A DNA stretch of 25,395 nt from contig DCIE01000014.1 of NCBI GenBank assembly GCA_002315765.1, positions 1 through 25,395 of the forward strand, read 5' to 3'. This stretch comes from Ruminococcaceae bacterium UBA1734 (lineage in GTDB: Bacteria; Bacillota; Clostridia; Oscillospirales; Acutalibacteraceae). Below, one piece after another: positions 6,772-15,200 of the stretch. The position numbers and the translations under genes are program-made. Positions within the stretch are counted from its first letter, which is position 1. Each line of letters starts with the position of its first letter. The notes beneath the pieces are model-generated. The model saw only the letters and a program-made list of their open reading frames with translations, was not told the origin of the DNA and searched no databases.

Positions 6772-6802
6772 GGACAGTGCAAACGCATTGTCCTTTTCTT
6801 TT
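6772..6802 (+). terminator. Terminator of the mntA-hepT pair
   Basis: GGACAGTGC (6772-6780) pairs with GCATTGTCC (6785-6793) around an AAAC loop, with one G-U pair. The T-rich tail TTTTCTTTT follows. Its tail overlaps the stop codon of the convergent gene at 6801. Confidence 0.85.
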
Positions 6803-7247
6803 ACCCGCACATCCAATCAAGGTCGTCGTAATCGAGCGAGAATACCGTAACATCGTGCCTGAACGGTAATGGGGAATTGTTGCTTGAACAAAACTGCTTT
6901 TCTTCTGCGATACACCCCGTACCTATAAAGGATAACCTTTCGGCATCAATTGTTTTTGAAATGGGCTTTCCGTCATAACAGGCAAATATGTTTCCCGAAA
7001 GAGATAAGAATGTCGGAAACTCGCTGTGGTATAATGGGTCAAAGTCTTCGGTTGTGCCGTCATCGTAATATACTGTTTCACCCTTGCTTAACTTCATAAG
7101 TGAAAAGCCGTCGGACTCAATATCAAAATCACCGTATCCGTACCAAGAGCTACCAAAGTAACCGTAACTGTCTTTGTAGCTGTCGTTTGAATAAAAGTTT
7201 CCGTCTTCGCCTTTACTACGGGAGTTTAAAAGGAAAAATCCACTCAA
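6801..7247 (-). pseudogene. 5'-truncated tyrosine/aspartate-rich protein, family unknown
   Basis: The best translatable start is TTG 7247, giving 148 residues, but nothing like a ribosome site precedes it. The coding pattern continues upstream in frame to a stop at 7293-7295 (adding VNVAFTGKSITHD) without a usable start codon. The N-terminal third is rich in Y, D, S and G, followed by a more ordinary globular part with KLSKGETVYYDD and ending DLDWMCG. It is probably the C-terminal part of a larger gene whose 5' end was removed. I do not recognise the family. It is convergent with the mntA-hepT pair. Confidence 0.45.
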
Positions 7248-7638
7248 ATCGTGTGTTATGCTTTTTCCGGTGAATGCTACATTTACGATGCATCATAAAA
7301 CCCTATTTTACATTTTCGGATTTCGCTTTGAAAATGTAGTTTAGGTGAGGTGGGGAATGGATTCTCAGGGGGGTAAATTTTGCTTATTAAAACTATAAAA
7401 GATGGGTAAGAGGTCGCACCAGTGAAAATCAAATACCGCTTGGTGTTCAGATATAACAGTGTTGGATTGTTTTAAGATTGTTTAGGTTGGCATTATTTTG
7501 GCATACTTTTGGCATACCGATTTTAATTGTCTTTTAAGGAATTGAGAGTTAATCCGTTTTGCTTAAAATAGATTTCGGCATTCATAATATTATCAAATTC
7601 GAATTAATCAAATATATCACCATAGCTTTTGATATATT
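7248..7638. other. Non-coding junction between accessory and chromosomal regions
   Basis: No intact gene is present. The stretch holds the in-frame upstream tail of the truncated gene (to 7295), a G-rich segment at 7345-7377, the imperfect inverted pair CACCA/TGGTG at 7417-7445, the 11-bp tandem repeats at 7485-7517, and an AT-rich inverted repeat at 7610-7639. On the minus strand across 7448-7530 a short frame (GMPKVCQNNANL) could be the tail of a lost integrase; this is a weak resemblance. Confidence 0.35.
7485..7517. repeat. 11-bp tandem direct repeat
   Basis: TTTTGGCATAC occurs twice back to back (7496-7506 and 7507-7517). A degenerate third copy, GGTTGGCATTA, precedes them (7485-7495). 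An 11-bp period means one copy per helical turn. Arm-type binding sites of tyrosine integrases, such as the 11-bp repeats near the ends of Tn916, have this layout, so this may be the end of a decayed integrative element. Confidence 0.45.
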
Positions 7639-7639
7639 T
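7610..7639 (-). terminator. AT-rich terminator candidate after the AraC gene
   Basis: AAATATATCA (7610-7619) and TGATATATTT (7630-7639) form a perfect 10-bp inverted repeat with a 10-base loop. It touches the stop codon of the AraC-type gene. The stem is weak in GC and the downstream T-run is poor, so termination would be inefficient. Confidence 0.4.
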
Positions 7640-8379
7640 TATCTATTATGCAAGGTCTTTTTGAATACTGACGGAGAAATATTTTTTGCATTTTTGAAAG
7701 CCCGGCTAAAAGAATAGGGGTTTGAATATCCGCATTTTTCACATATTTCGCTTATGTTATAGCGGTTTTCACCAAGATACCGCACGGCAAGTTCCAATCT
7801 CTTTTCGATTATGTATTTTTTGGTGGAATTTCCGTAATGTTTAATAAATAGCTTGTTTAAGTACGATTCACTGATGTTCAAAGCATCGGCGATTTTTTTG
7901 TTTGACAATGAGCAGTCGGACAAATTGCCGTTTATGTATTTTTTGATTTGTGAGAATTTGTCTTTTGGAGCAAGCTCGAAAATTTCCGATAGAATTTTGT
8001 AAAATAAAGACAATGACTCCAATGTGTAATTTTGGATATAGCACTCTTTAAGTTCAAAGAACAATTCCATAATTTTCCCACAGTCGGCATCAATACTTGT
8101 GATTGTGTCGCATATTTGTTCATCACATTCAAAATTTATTACCGGAAAGAATCCCGATTCCTGTCTTATGATTTTATAGCTTGCTCCTTTCGGTAAAACG
8201 ATTACATTGTTTTTAGTCGAAACAATCTTGGTGTCCTTTTGAATATAGGTTATTTTACCGCTTTCGCAAAAAGAAATCCCGAAAGAGGGCCTATTATTCA
8301 TTTCTTCTTTTACACCTGCTTTTGAGTATTTGTAAAAAATATCAGTTATTTCTTTTACTCTTATTTTTTGTAAGTTCAT
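7639..8379 (-). CDS. AraC-family transcriptional regulator
   Basis: A 246-residue regulator. The N-terminal ~140 residues form a cupin-like sensing domain (including FGISFCESGKITYI and VIVLPKGASYKI). The C-terminal ~100 residues contain the two helix-turn-helix units of the AraC family: NKKIADALNISESYLNKLF, and NISEICEKCGYSNPYSFSRA followed by FK. The start is ATG 8379 behind GGTGAT. It is transcribed divergently from the dehydrogenase operon, with about 137 bp between the starts, the usual arrangement for a local activator. The inducer is unknown but is likely the operon's substrate or a pathway intermediate. Confidence 0.92.
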   Translation of the reverse strand: MNLQKIRVKEITDIFYKYSKAGVKEEMNNRPSFGISFCESGKITYIQKDTKIVSTKNNVIVLPKGASYKIIRQESGFFPVINFECDEQICDTITSIDADCGKIMELFFELKECYIQNYTLESLSLFYKILSEIFELAPKDKFSQIKKYINGNLSDCSLSNKKIADALNISESYLNKLFIKHYGNSTKKYIIEKRLELAVRYLGENRYNISEICEKCGYSNPYSFSRAFKNAKNISPSVFKKTLHNR

Positions 8380-8394
8380 ACTATCACCGAATAA

Positions 8395-8423
8395 ATAATA
8401 TCATTTATTGAGCCGATATTCAA
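8395..8423 (-). promoter_or_regulatory. Promoter of the AraC-type regulator gene
   Basis: On the minus strand, TTGAAT (plus 8418-8423) and TATTAT (plus 8395-8400) are separated by 17 bp. Confidence 0.6.
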
Positions 8424-8466
8424 CAAAAAAGTGCTGAAAATGTTAAAAACTGTATAATTTTTGTTA

Positions 8467-8494
8467 TTGTAATAAATTGCATATTTGATAAAAT
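8467..8494 (+). promoter_or_regulatory. Candidate promoter of the SDR operon
   Basis: TTGTAA (8467-8472) and TAAAAT (8489-8494) are separated by 16 bp. Both depart from consensus, as expected for a promoter that needs an AraC-type activator. The 8424-8466 stretch between the divergent promoters is where activator sites would lie. Confidence 0.4.
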
Positions 8495-8516
8495 ATGGTT
8501 AAAGGAGATGAAGCAA

Positions 8517-9278
8517 TTGGATTGTTCAAATAAAACAGCAATATCAACGGGCGCAGCGTCCGGTATGGGCTTACTTTTTTCAAGGGAGTGGGCAAAGCTG
8601 GGCGGAAATGTGGTTATGTGCGATGTAAATAAAGAAAAATTAGCACAATATGTAGATGAAATCAATTCCTTGAAAATCGGAAAAGCAATAGGCGTTGTTT
8701 GCGATGTAAGGGATTATGAACAGGTTAGTAATGCCTGTAAAACAGCATTTGATACCTTTGGGAGTATTTATGTTGTATGTAATTTTGCAGGCGGTACTGC
8801 AGTAAGAATGATGGGTGCCAGAGAAAAATATGACGAGTTTCCCGATGTTCCCATAGATATTTACGATTGGGGAATTGATGTAAATCTAAAAGGCCAGTTT
8901 TATTTTTGTCATGCTGCTTGCAAATATATGCGAGAGCAAAAGAGCGGTCTTATTGTAAATATCGGCTCTATCACCGGCGTAGAGGGTGACGGTTATGGTA
9001 TGGATTATCCGACCTCAAAGGCGGGAGTAATGTACGGTCTTACAAAGTCGGTTGCACAATTCGGCTCAAAATACGGTATCAGGTGTGTTTGCGTGTCTCC
9101 GGGACCGGTGCTTACAAGAGAAGATATGGCATGTATGAAAACTCTTTTGGGTAGGGCTGCAAACCCAAAAGAAATCATAGATTTAATACTGTTTATTGCT
9201 TCCGAAAAAGGACAGTTTATTAACGGTGAAAACATTATGATAGACGGCGGTCGAAGCGCTATGCAAAGGCAGTGGTAA
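8517..9278 (+). CDS. Short-chain dehydrogenase/reductase (SDR)
   Basis: A classical SDR of about 253 residues. The dinucleotide-binding glycine motif TGAASGMG lies at residues 11-18, and the catalytic tetrad is N123, S151, Y164 and K168 (GSITG, YPTSK). The acidic D in VVMCDVN after the second strand favours NAD over NADP. AAAGGAG ends directly against the ATG at 8508, too close for initiation, but sits nine bases before TTG 8517, so I prefer TTG as the start. The next gene begins one base after the stop. In context it probably interconverts a secondary alcohol and a ketone as the first step of a three-enzyme route. The substrate is not determinable from sequence. Confidence 0.9.
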   Translation: MDCSNKTAISTGAASGMGLLFSREWAKLGGNVVMCDVNKEKLAQYVDEINSLKIGKAIGVVCDVRDYEQVSNACKTAFDTFGSIYVVCNFAGGTAVRMMGAREKYDEFPDVPIDIYDWGIDVNLKGQFYFCHAACKYMREQKSGLIVNIGSITGVEGDGYGMDYPTSKAGVMYGLTKSVAQFGSKYGIRCVCVSPGPVLTREDMACMKTLLGRAANPKEIIDLILFIASEKGQFINGENIMIDGGRSAMQRQW

Positions 9279-9279
9279 T

Positions 9280-10050
9280 ATGGGAAAAACATTTTTAGAT
9301 AAAATCCCGTTAGTTTCTATGATTCAGTGCAAAACCGCAAATGATTGTATCTACAAGATAAGAAGGTCTTTGACAGACGGTGCAGAGGCGTTTGGAATTC
9401 AACTTTGCCAACTGAAAAGGGAAGAAAGAACCGATGAAAAGCTTAAAAGTATTTTTGCTTCCTGCGATGATAAGCCTATTTATGTTACATCTTACAGATA
9501 CAACGAGAGCGAAGGTTTAACCGATGATGAATGCGCTGATTTGCTGATAAAAGCATTAAAATGCGGTGCAACACTTTGCGATGTTCCGGGAGATTTATTT
9601 GATAAAAACGATTATCAAATCACAAGTGATAAAGCTGCTGTGTTAAAACAAAAGGAACTAATATCCGATATACATTCTATGGGCGGTGAAGTGCTTGTTT
9701 CAACCCATGATTTCAGAGAACTTTCCTTTGATGAGATTTTTAACATAGCAAAGCTTCAAGCCGAGCATGGTGCCGATATAGTGAAAATCGTTGTTAAATC
9801 AACTTCAATAAATATGCTTCCGGACTACATAAAAGCAATGCAAAGAGTAACCGAAGAACTAAAAAAGCCAATCTTGTTTTTAGATGTTGGTGCCTGCTCA
9901 AATGTTTTAAGAAAAACCGGTGGATTGTTAGGTAGCTGTATGTATCTTTGTGTCGAGTCACACAGTGAGCTGGATACCCCTGCACAGCCTACAATAAAAC
10001 AAGTAAATGTTATAAGGAGAGAAATGAATAATGAAAGCAATAACAATTAA
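9280..10050 (+). CDS. Type I 3-dehydroquinate dehydratase-like protein (divergent)
   Basis: A 256-residue TIM-barrel protein of the class I dehydroquinase fold. The His/Lys dyad that forms and resolves the Schiff base is present: H143 in STHDF and K169 in DIVKIVV. An Arg in TSYRYN and an Arg plus Gln near the C-terminus (NVLRKTGG and TPAQP) also match. However, the substrate-binding EWR motif early in the barrel is GIQ here, and the usual DxE around position 115 reads DVPGD. The enzyme may therefore act on a related beta-hydroxy ketone rather than 3-dehydroquinate. It sits in an AraC-controlled catabolic-looking operon with no shikimate genes, which also argues against housekeeping AroD. The fold is likely; the exact reaction is uncertain. 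Confidence 0.75.
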   Translation: MGKTFLDKIPLVSMIQCKTANDCIYKIRRSLTDGAEAFGIQLCQLKREERTDEKLKSIFASCDDKPIYVTSYRYNESEGLTDDECADLLIKALKCGATLCDVPGDLFDKNDYQITSDKAAVLKQKELISDIHSMGGEVLVSTHDFRELSFDEIFNIAKLQAEHGADIVKIVVKSTSINMLPDYIKAMQRVTEELKKPILFLDVGACSNVLRKTGGLLGSCMYLCVESHSELDTPAQPTIKQVNVIRREMNNESNNN

Positions 10051-11002
10051 TGAAGACAAAACACTGTCTTGGAGTGAGGTTTCCCTACCTTCGTTAAAGG
10101 ACGGAGAAATCACAATTGAGGTTCGTGCAGCTGCCATAAACCGTGCCGACTTACTTCAAAGAGAAGGAAATTATCCTCCTCCCGAAGGTTGCCCCGATTG
10201 GCCGGGACTTGAGGTTGCAGGCATTGTAAAGGAAGTAAGCTCCAAAGCAAATAGATTTTCTGTCGGTGATAAAGTTTGCGCATTGTTGGGCGGCGGCGGT
10301 TATGCGGAATTTGTAAATGTTCCCGAAGAAATGGTAATGCCGATGCCTGAAAACTTGTCTTTTGAGGAAGCTTCGGCAATTCCAGAGGTTTACGCAACCG
10401 CCTATCTTAATTTGTTTCATGTCGGAAAGGCAAAGACCGGGGAAACCCTTCTAATGAATGCAGGTGCATCGGGACTTGCAAGTGCAGTAATACCTATGGC
10501 AAAAGCATTCGGTCTTCGTGTTATTACAACAGTATTAGGCAAAGAAATGGTGGAAAAAGTTGCGTACCTAAATGCTGATAGGGTTGTTGATACAACCACC
10601 GAAAATATCGATGAAGTATTAAAAGAAGAAGAAATAAACGGAAAACCCGTAAATATTGCAATTGATTGTTTAGGCGGAAAAATGTTGGGTAAATGTTTGC
10701 CTTTCGTTGCAAGGGGATGCCGTTGGATTCAAATTGCAACACTTGCCGGGGATTGTTCCGATGTGGATTTCAAGAATATTTATGTGAAAAATATTCAAAT
10801 CATCGGCAGTACTCTTAGAAGTAAAACTCCCGAACAAAAGGGCGAATTGCTGAAAGAACTTGTCGAAAATCTTTGGGATAAATTCGAAAGTAGGGAAATT
10901 GTTCCGAAAATTTATGCAACCCTGCCTATCACGCAGGCAGACGAGGCACAACAAATTTTGTATCGCGGAGAAAATGTAGGCAAGGTTGTTTTGACATTGT
11001 AG
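10031..11002 (+). CDS. Zinc-free MDR oxidoreductase (quinone oxidoreductase / PIG3-like)
   Basis: A 323-residue medium-chain dehydrogenase/reductase. The N-terminal GroES-like half has the quinone-oxidoreductase pattern (AAAINRADLLQREGNYPPPEG), as in the TP53I3/PIG3 branch. Structural-zinc cysteines are absent. The nucleotide-binding region reads NAGASGLASAV near residues 143-153. Relatives reduce quinones or enone double bonds with NADPH. The start is ATG 10031 with AAGGAG about 11 bases upstream, and the gene overlaps the dehydroquinase-like gene by 20 bp, so the operon is tightly coupled. A plausible job is ene-reduction of the unsaturated ketone made by the preceding dehydratase. That role is inferred from order and family only. 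Confidence 0.88.
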   Translation: MKAITINEDKTLSWSEVSLPSLKDGEITIEVRAAAINRADLLQREGNYPPPEGCPDWPGLEVAGIVKEVSSKANRFSVGDKVCALLGGGGYAEFVNVPEEMVMPMPENLSFEEASAIPEVYATAYLNLFHVGKAKTGETLLMNAGASGLASAVIPMAKAFGLRVITTVLGKEMVEKVAYLNADRVVDTTTENIDEVLKEEEINGKPVNIAIDCLGGKMLGKCLPFVARGCRWIQIATLAGDCSDVDFKNIYVKNIQIIGSTLRSKTPEQKGELLKELVENLWDKFESREIVPKIYATLPITQADEAQQILYRGENVGKVVLTL

Positions 11003-11072
11003 GTCGGTAAAAACATTGCCATTTGATTAACAAAGTATAAATATTAAAAAATTCTAATATTAGAAACAAATT

Positions 11073-11117
11073 GAGCATATCATAAAACTTTTATAGCTTT
11101 AATGATATGCTCTTTTT
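11073..11117 (+). terminator. Terminator of the SDR operon
   Basis: GAGCATATCAT (11073-11083) and ATGATATGCTC (11102-11112) form a perfect 11-bp stem followed by TTTTT. It lies about 70 bp after the last stop codon of the operon. Confidence 0.9.
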
Positions 11118-11455
11118 GAATAATGAGAACCGCCCTGCGATAGATAGTTTTGATTTGCCGTTAAATTAATCTTTTCGGGCAGTTTTTGTCAAGCGATGGA
11201 CGGCAAGATAATAAGTTATTACCGTTAAGTCTATCGGCGATTATTTTATTAGATTGCCTGTTATGTTTATCCCAAGAATTGAAGTTTTATTTTTATTGTC
11301 GACTCAACAAAATACTATATATAGAAAAAACAACATTTTTTATTTTTTACAATAATACTGGATTTTTTTGGTGTATTTGCACAAAAAACATATTAAATAA
11401 TAATAGCTTTCGTTATATTTGCAACATCATGCTATTTCCATGCAACAAAATGCAA
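11118..11455. other. AT-rich intergenic region before the surface-protein operon
   Basis: I see no gene here. A 100-codon plus-strand frame (11186-11488) has no ribosome site, is rich in F, I, N and C, and runs into the dockerin promoter; I treat it as chance. An imperfect inverted repeat, AACCGCCC (11128-11135) with GGGCAGTT (11177-11184) followed by TTT, has a 41-base interval and could be a second weak terminator or part of a larger RNA structure. Confidence 0.4.
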
Positions 11456-11484
11456 TTGTTTTTTATTGATTGTTTCATTAAAAT
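11456..11484 (+). promoter_or_regulatory. Promoter of the surface-protein operon
   Basis: TTGTTT (11456-11461) and TAAAAT (11479-11484) are separated by 17 bp. The predicted leader to ATG 11529 is about 38 bases. It is the only good promoter I see upstream of the whole 11.5-25.4 kb gene series. Confidence 0.55.
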
Positions 11485-11528
11485 GTAAAGTAGAAAACTA
11501 CATCAAATAATATTGAAGGGTGATTGTA

Positions 11529-12206
11529 ATGAAAAAGTATATACCTAGATTTCTGGTGCTATCTTTGGTAACAGTATTGTTTTTGGCCGGTTCTTTTTCG
11601 GTTTCGGCAGTAAAGTACAAATCCAATATTGTTAAGGATGACTTTTCGTCCTCCTCCGATTCGCTGTTTGTTTGTCCCGGAGATGTTGATTATAACGGTG
11701 AACTGAATGCCGGCGATTTAACAAGCATTATTTCGACGATACTTACCAGTGAGGGTACATCATATTCAAGCATCGTTGCAAATAAACCGGCTGCTAAGTA
11801 TTCCGATGTAAACGGTGACGGATATATTAATATTATTGACCTAATAAGAATCAAGAAAAATATAGCCGATAATAATTTTTTCAAAAGCGGTGGCACAATG
11901 TCGTTTTACGGAAAGTGTGTTTACAGCAAATCCTTAACAAATGACCTTGCAACAGGGGCATCATACAAGATTTCATATAAATATAAGGCAGAAGCACCTC
12001 TAACGGTTAAACTTAATCTGATTGGTGAGGAAAAAACCTATAACAACAGCGTTTCAAGCGAGTGGCAAACCGTTGAATATACCGTTTCGTCTCAACTATC
12101 CAAGGGCAGTGCGGCAGATTTCGACCTTGTGATAAGCGGAAAAGGTGTTTTGGATAATTTCAGCATTACCAGAATAAATATGGATAATGAAATGACAGCA
12201 CCGTAA
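11529..12206 (+). CDS. Secreted dockerin protein with C-terminal beta-sandwich-like domain
   Basis: A 225-residue secreted protein. A signal peptide spans residues 1-27 (two lysines after Met, a hydrophobic core, cleavage likely after SVSA). A type I dockerin follows with two calcium loops: D52, D54, N56 and D63 in DVDYNGELNAGD, then D93, N95, D97 and D104 in DVNGDGYINIID. Residues ~115-225 look all-beta, with alternating strands and a WQTVEYTV strand, like carbohydrate-binding modules of the CBM4/9 type, but I cannot place the family. I use ATG 11529 behind AAGGGTGAT rather than the in-frame GTG at 11520, which lies inside that ribosome site. The next gene follows after 33 bp. A dockerin without an enzyme may act as an adaptor that docks a glycan-binding module to a cohesin partner. 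Confidence 0.85.
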   Translation: MKKYIPRFLVLSLVTVLFLAGSFSVSAVKYKSNIVKDDFSSSSDSLFVCPGDVDYNGELNAGDLTSIISTILTSEGTSYSSIVANKPAAKYSDVNGDGYINIIDLIRIKKNIADNNFFKSGGTMSFYGKCVYSKSLTNDLATGASYKISYKYKAEAPLTVKLNLIGEEKTYNNSVSSEWQTVEYTVSSQLSKGSAADFDLVISGKGVLDNFSITRINMDNEMTAP

Positions 12207-12239
12207 GAAAAGAGTATATTGAAAGAGAGGGAAACTATT

Positions 12240-15200
12240 ATGAGTAAAAAATATATAAAAGTAATCAGTTTGTTACTGTGTTTAGCGATGATAGCGTCTG
12301 TTTTCAGTGTATATGTATCCGCTGATTCGGGACCTAAATCGGGAAACTATTATGTTCAATATAACGGAAGCGGTGACGGAAGAAGCGTTAGTTCTCCGGC
12401 CGGTTCTATTTTAGAAGCAGTTAAATCCGTAAACGCAGACGGATTAACAACCGGTGATACGGCAAACATTTATGTTATTGCTCCTGTGGTCGGTTACAGT
12501 GCAGGTGCCGATAGTCATACCGTTTGTCCGTGGGAAAGAAATTCAAGCGAACGACAGGTATTCCACAATGCAAAAATCGTTGTTCAGGCTTATGATTATG
12601 CTACCGGTGGAAGACAATCGGTTGCATATTCTTCAAGAAACGATACAACGATGATTTTGGGCGGACCCACTGAATTTAAGCATGTAAACTTGTTTTCACC
12701 TTCTGCATCGGACGGTGCAGATGCAAAGTATATTTGGGCTTACGGATTTGATCTCACCTTCGGCGAAGATATTGTTTATTACAGAAAAACAAGTTCGAGC
12801 GGCGGATTTACCAAAACTACCGCTCCTTGCGTTGCAACCTCTCAATATCAACTTGACCAATCAAGTCAAATAGTTCAAAATTCTCAAACAATCACCTATG
12901 CAAGCGGCGCTTACGGCAATCAAGAGCTTAATATTCCTACCTACAATTATGCAGATTACAATGCTTACAACAAGGAAGATTTTAATCTTGTTTTGAATAA
13001 TGCAGGTATCGGTAATAATATCAACGAAGTATTTAAGATTCGTTTCGGCGGAAACCATGAAAATAACACCACCTATAGTTTTAAGAAAAATTTCAATATT
13101 GATATTGAAAATGCAAGCTTTGTCGGCTTCTTAAACGCAAAGGGAAATCAAAAAATCCATGTTGACGGCGGTTTGCAAATTATTGCTAAATCGGGTGTTC
13201 AATATCGTGGTGGCGATTGGCAGGTATACAGCACCGCAGGAGAAGCAATAAGAACCGTAACCTCTATTACTAATACATCAATATGGTCCCTTACCGTTTC
13301 TACCACAGGACTTCTTTCCTACACCTCAACTGCCGGTACATTTGCCGTTAGCTCGGGTTATTCTGCAACGGCTACAAATACCACAACAGGACAGGTGATA
13401 GAATCATCTGACGGTTTGCTTACTGTTCCTGCCGGTGATTACAATGTTACCGTTGGAACGGATCCCGTATCAAGAAACTATTATGCAAAATACAAAGGAA
13501 GCGGCGACGGAAGAAGCGTTAGTTCTCCTGCCGGTTCAATTTTGGAGGCCGTTAAATCCGCAAATGCAGACGGATTAAAAGCAGGTGATACCGCTAATAT
13601 TTATGTTTTGGCTCCGGACAACGGAGATACCGTTTCATCAAGCAGTCATACCGTTTGCCCTTGGGAAAGAAATTCAAACGAACGACAGGTAGTCCACACT
13701 GCAAAAATTGTTGTTCAGGGTTACGAGGGCGTAAATCAGTTTGTTGCTTATTCGGAAAGAACCGGCGTAACATTGCTTTTAAGCGGTCCTACCGAATTTA
13801 GAAACATAAACCTTTTTTCACCGACAACAAAAGGTACGCCAAAATATATCTTTGCGCTGGGAAACAGCGTAACATTCGGCAGTGGCACAAAGTTTTATGT
13901 AATAAACGACAACAATAACGGATTCCTCAGATGTCAGGCTCCCTATCTTTCAACATCAACCTATAAGATAGAAAGTTCTGATTCCATTATTAACAAAGTC
14001 CAAACCGTTACATATGATTGTGCTTGTACGCTTTCCGGCACTTCTATTGAAAACATCGGTGAGCTTAATATTCCTACATATTTTTACGCCAATTCAAATG
14101 CATACAACAGTCAAGATTTTAATTTAGTGCTTAATAATGCCGAAATAGGACATTCGGAGAACAATCCGCTTAAAATTCGTTTTGGCGGAGACAATGAAAA
14201 CAGTACTACATATCCTTTCAAGAAAAACTTTAACATTAGCATTAATAACGCCGGATATGTTGCATTCTTAGGCGTAAAAGCCGGAAGCAATCAAAAAATT
14301 ACCGTAAACGGCGGTTTGCAGGTAATGGCAAAGCCGGGCGTTGTATATCGCGGTGGCGACTGGAAAGTATATAATAATGTAGGTTCTGCAATAAGAACCG
14401 TATCTTCAATTGTTAATACTTCCATTTGGGGTCTTACAGTTGCAGAGCAGGACAAAATTTCATTTACTCCTACAGCAGGTAGTTATTTAATTGCCGACGG
14501 ATACGTAGGCCATGCAATTGATACAAATTCAAATCAATATATCTCTGAAAACGGCATATTGACAATTCCGGCAGGTGATTATACTATTTGGTTTACCGAA
14601 GAAGCAAATACCGAGTATTCCGATTATATCTTTAATCGTGGCTCCGGTCTTCAAAATACATACAGCAAATTGACAACAGGCGATAAAAAATTGAATGTTG
14701 TTTATTTCGGTGGCTCTGTAACAGAGGGCTACGGAGGTCCCGGATTTGATGCTTCCAAGTGTTGGAGAAATCTTTCGGGAGCTTGGCTTAAAAATACATT
14801 CCCAGAAGCTACAATAAATACGATAAACTGTGCTTGCGGAGAAAGCGGAACGCTGTTGGGCTCATATCGTCTAAATAAGGATGTTCTTTCGCAAAATCCC
14901 GACTTAATATTCCTTGAATATTCTATTAATGATAAGTACGACAATGCAACATACGAAAGAGCTTCATATCAATTTGAAACCATTGTCAGAGAAATTAAAG
15001 AATCGTTCCCGACCTGTGATATTATTACGGTTCTTGTAACCGATTATGATAAAGCAGATCAGGCCCGCAAGGCAAACGGCTCAAAACTACATCTTCAAGC
15101 TCAGGCTCACGAGGATATTTGTAAGGTTTATAATATTCCCTCACTTCATGTAGGTTGTGCCCTTGCCGACCTGCTTCCGGGTGGATTTACCTATGATCAG

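Noticed and set aside
7400..7432. Possible 3' end of a tRNA gene (GGTAAGAGGTCGCACCA) as an attachment site
   Set aside because: The words resemble a tRNA variable arm and CCA end, but there is no T-loop sequence, no acceptor stem and no upstream half.
8508..8516. ATG 8508 as the start of the SDR gene
   Set aside because: The AAAGGAG ribosome site directly abuts this ATG, leaving no spacing. TTG 8517 has the normal nine-base spacing and still keeps the whole cofactor-binding fold.
11186..11488. 100-codon plus-strand reading frame in the intergenic region
   Set aside because: It has no ribosome site, an AT-driven amino acid content, and overlap with the promoter of the dockerin gene.
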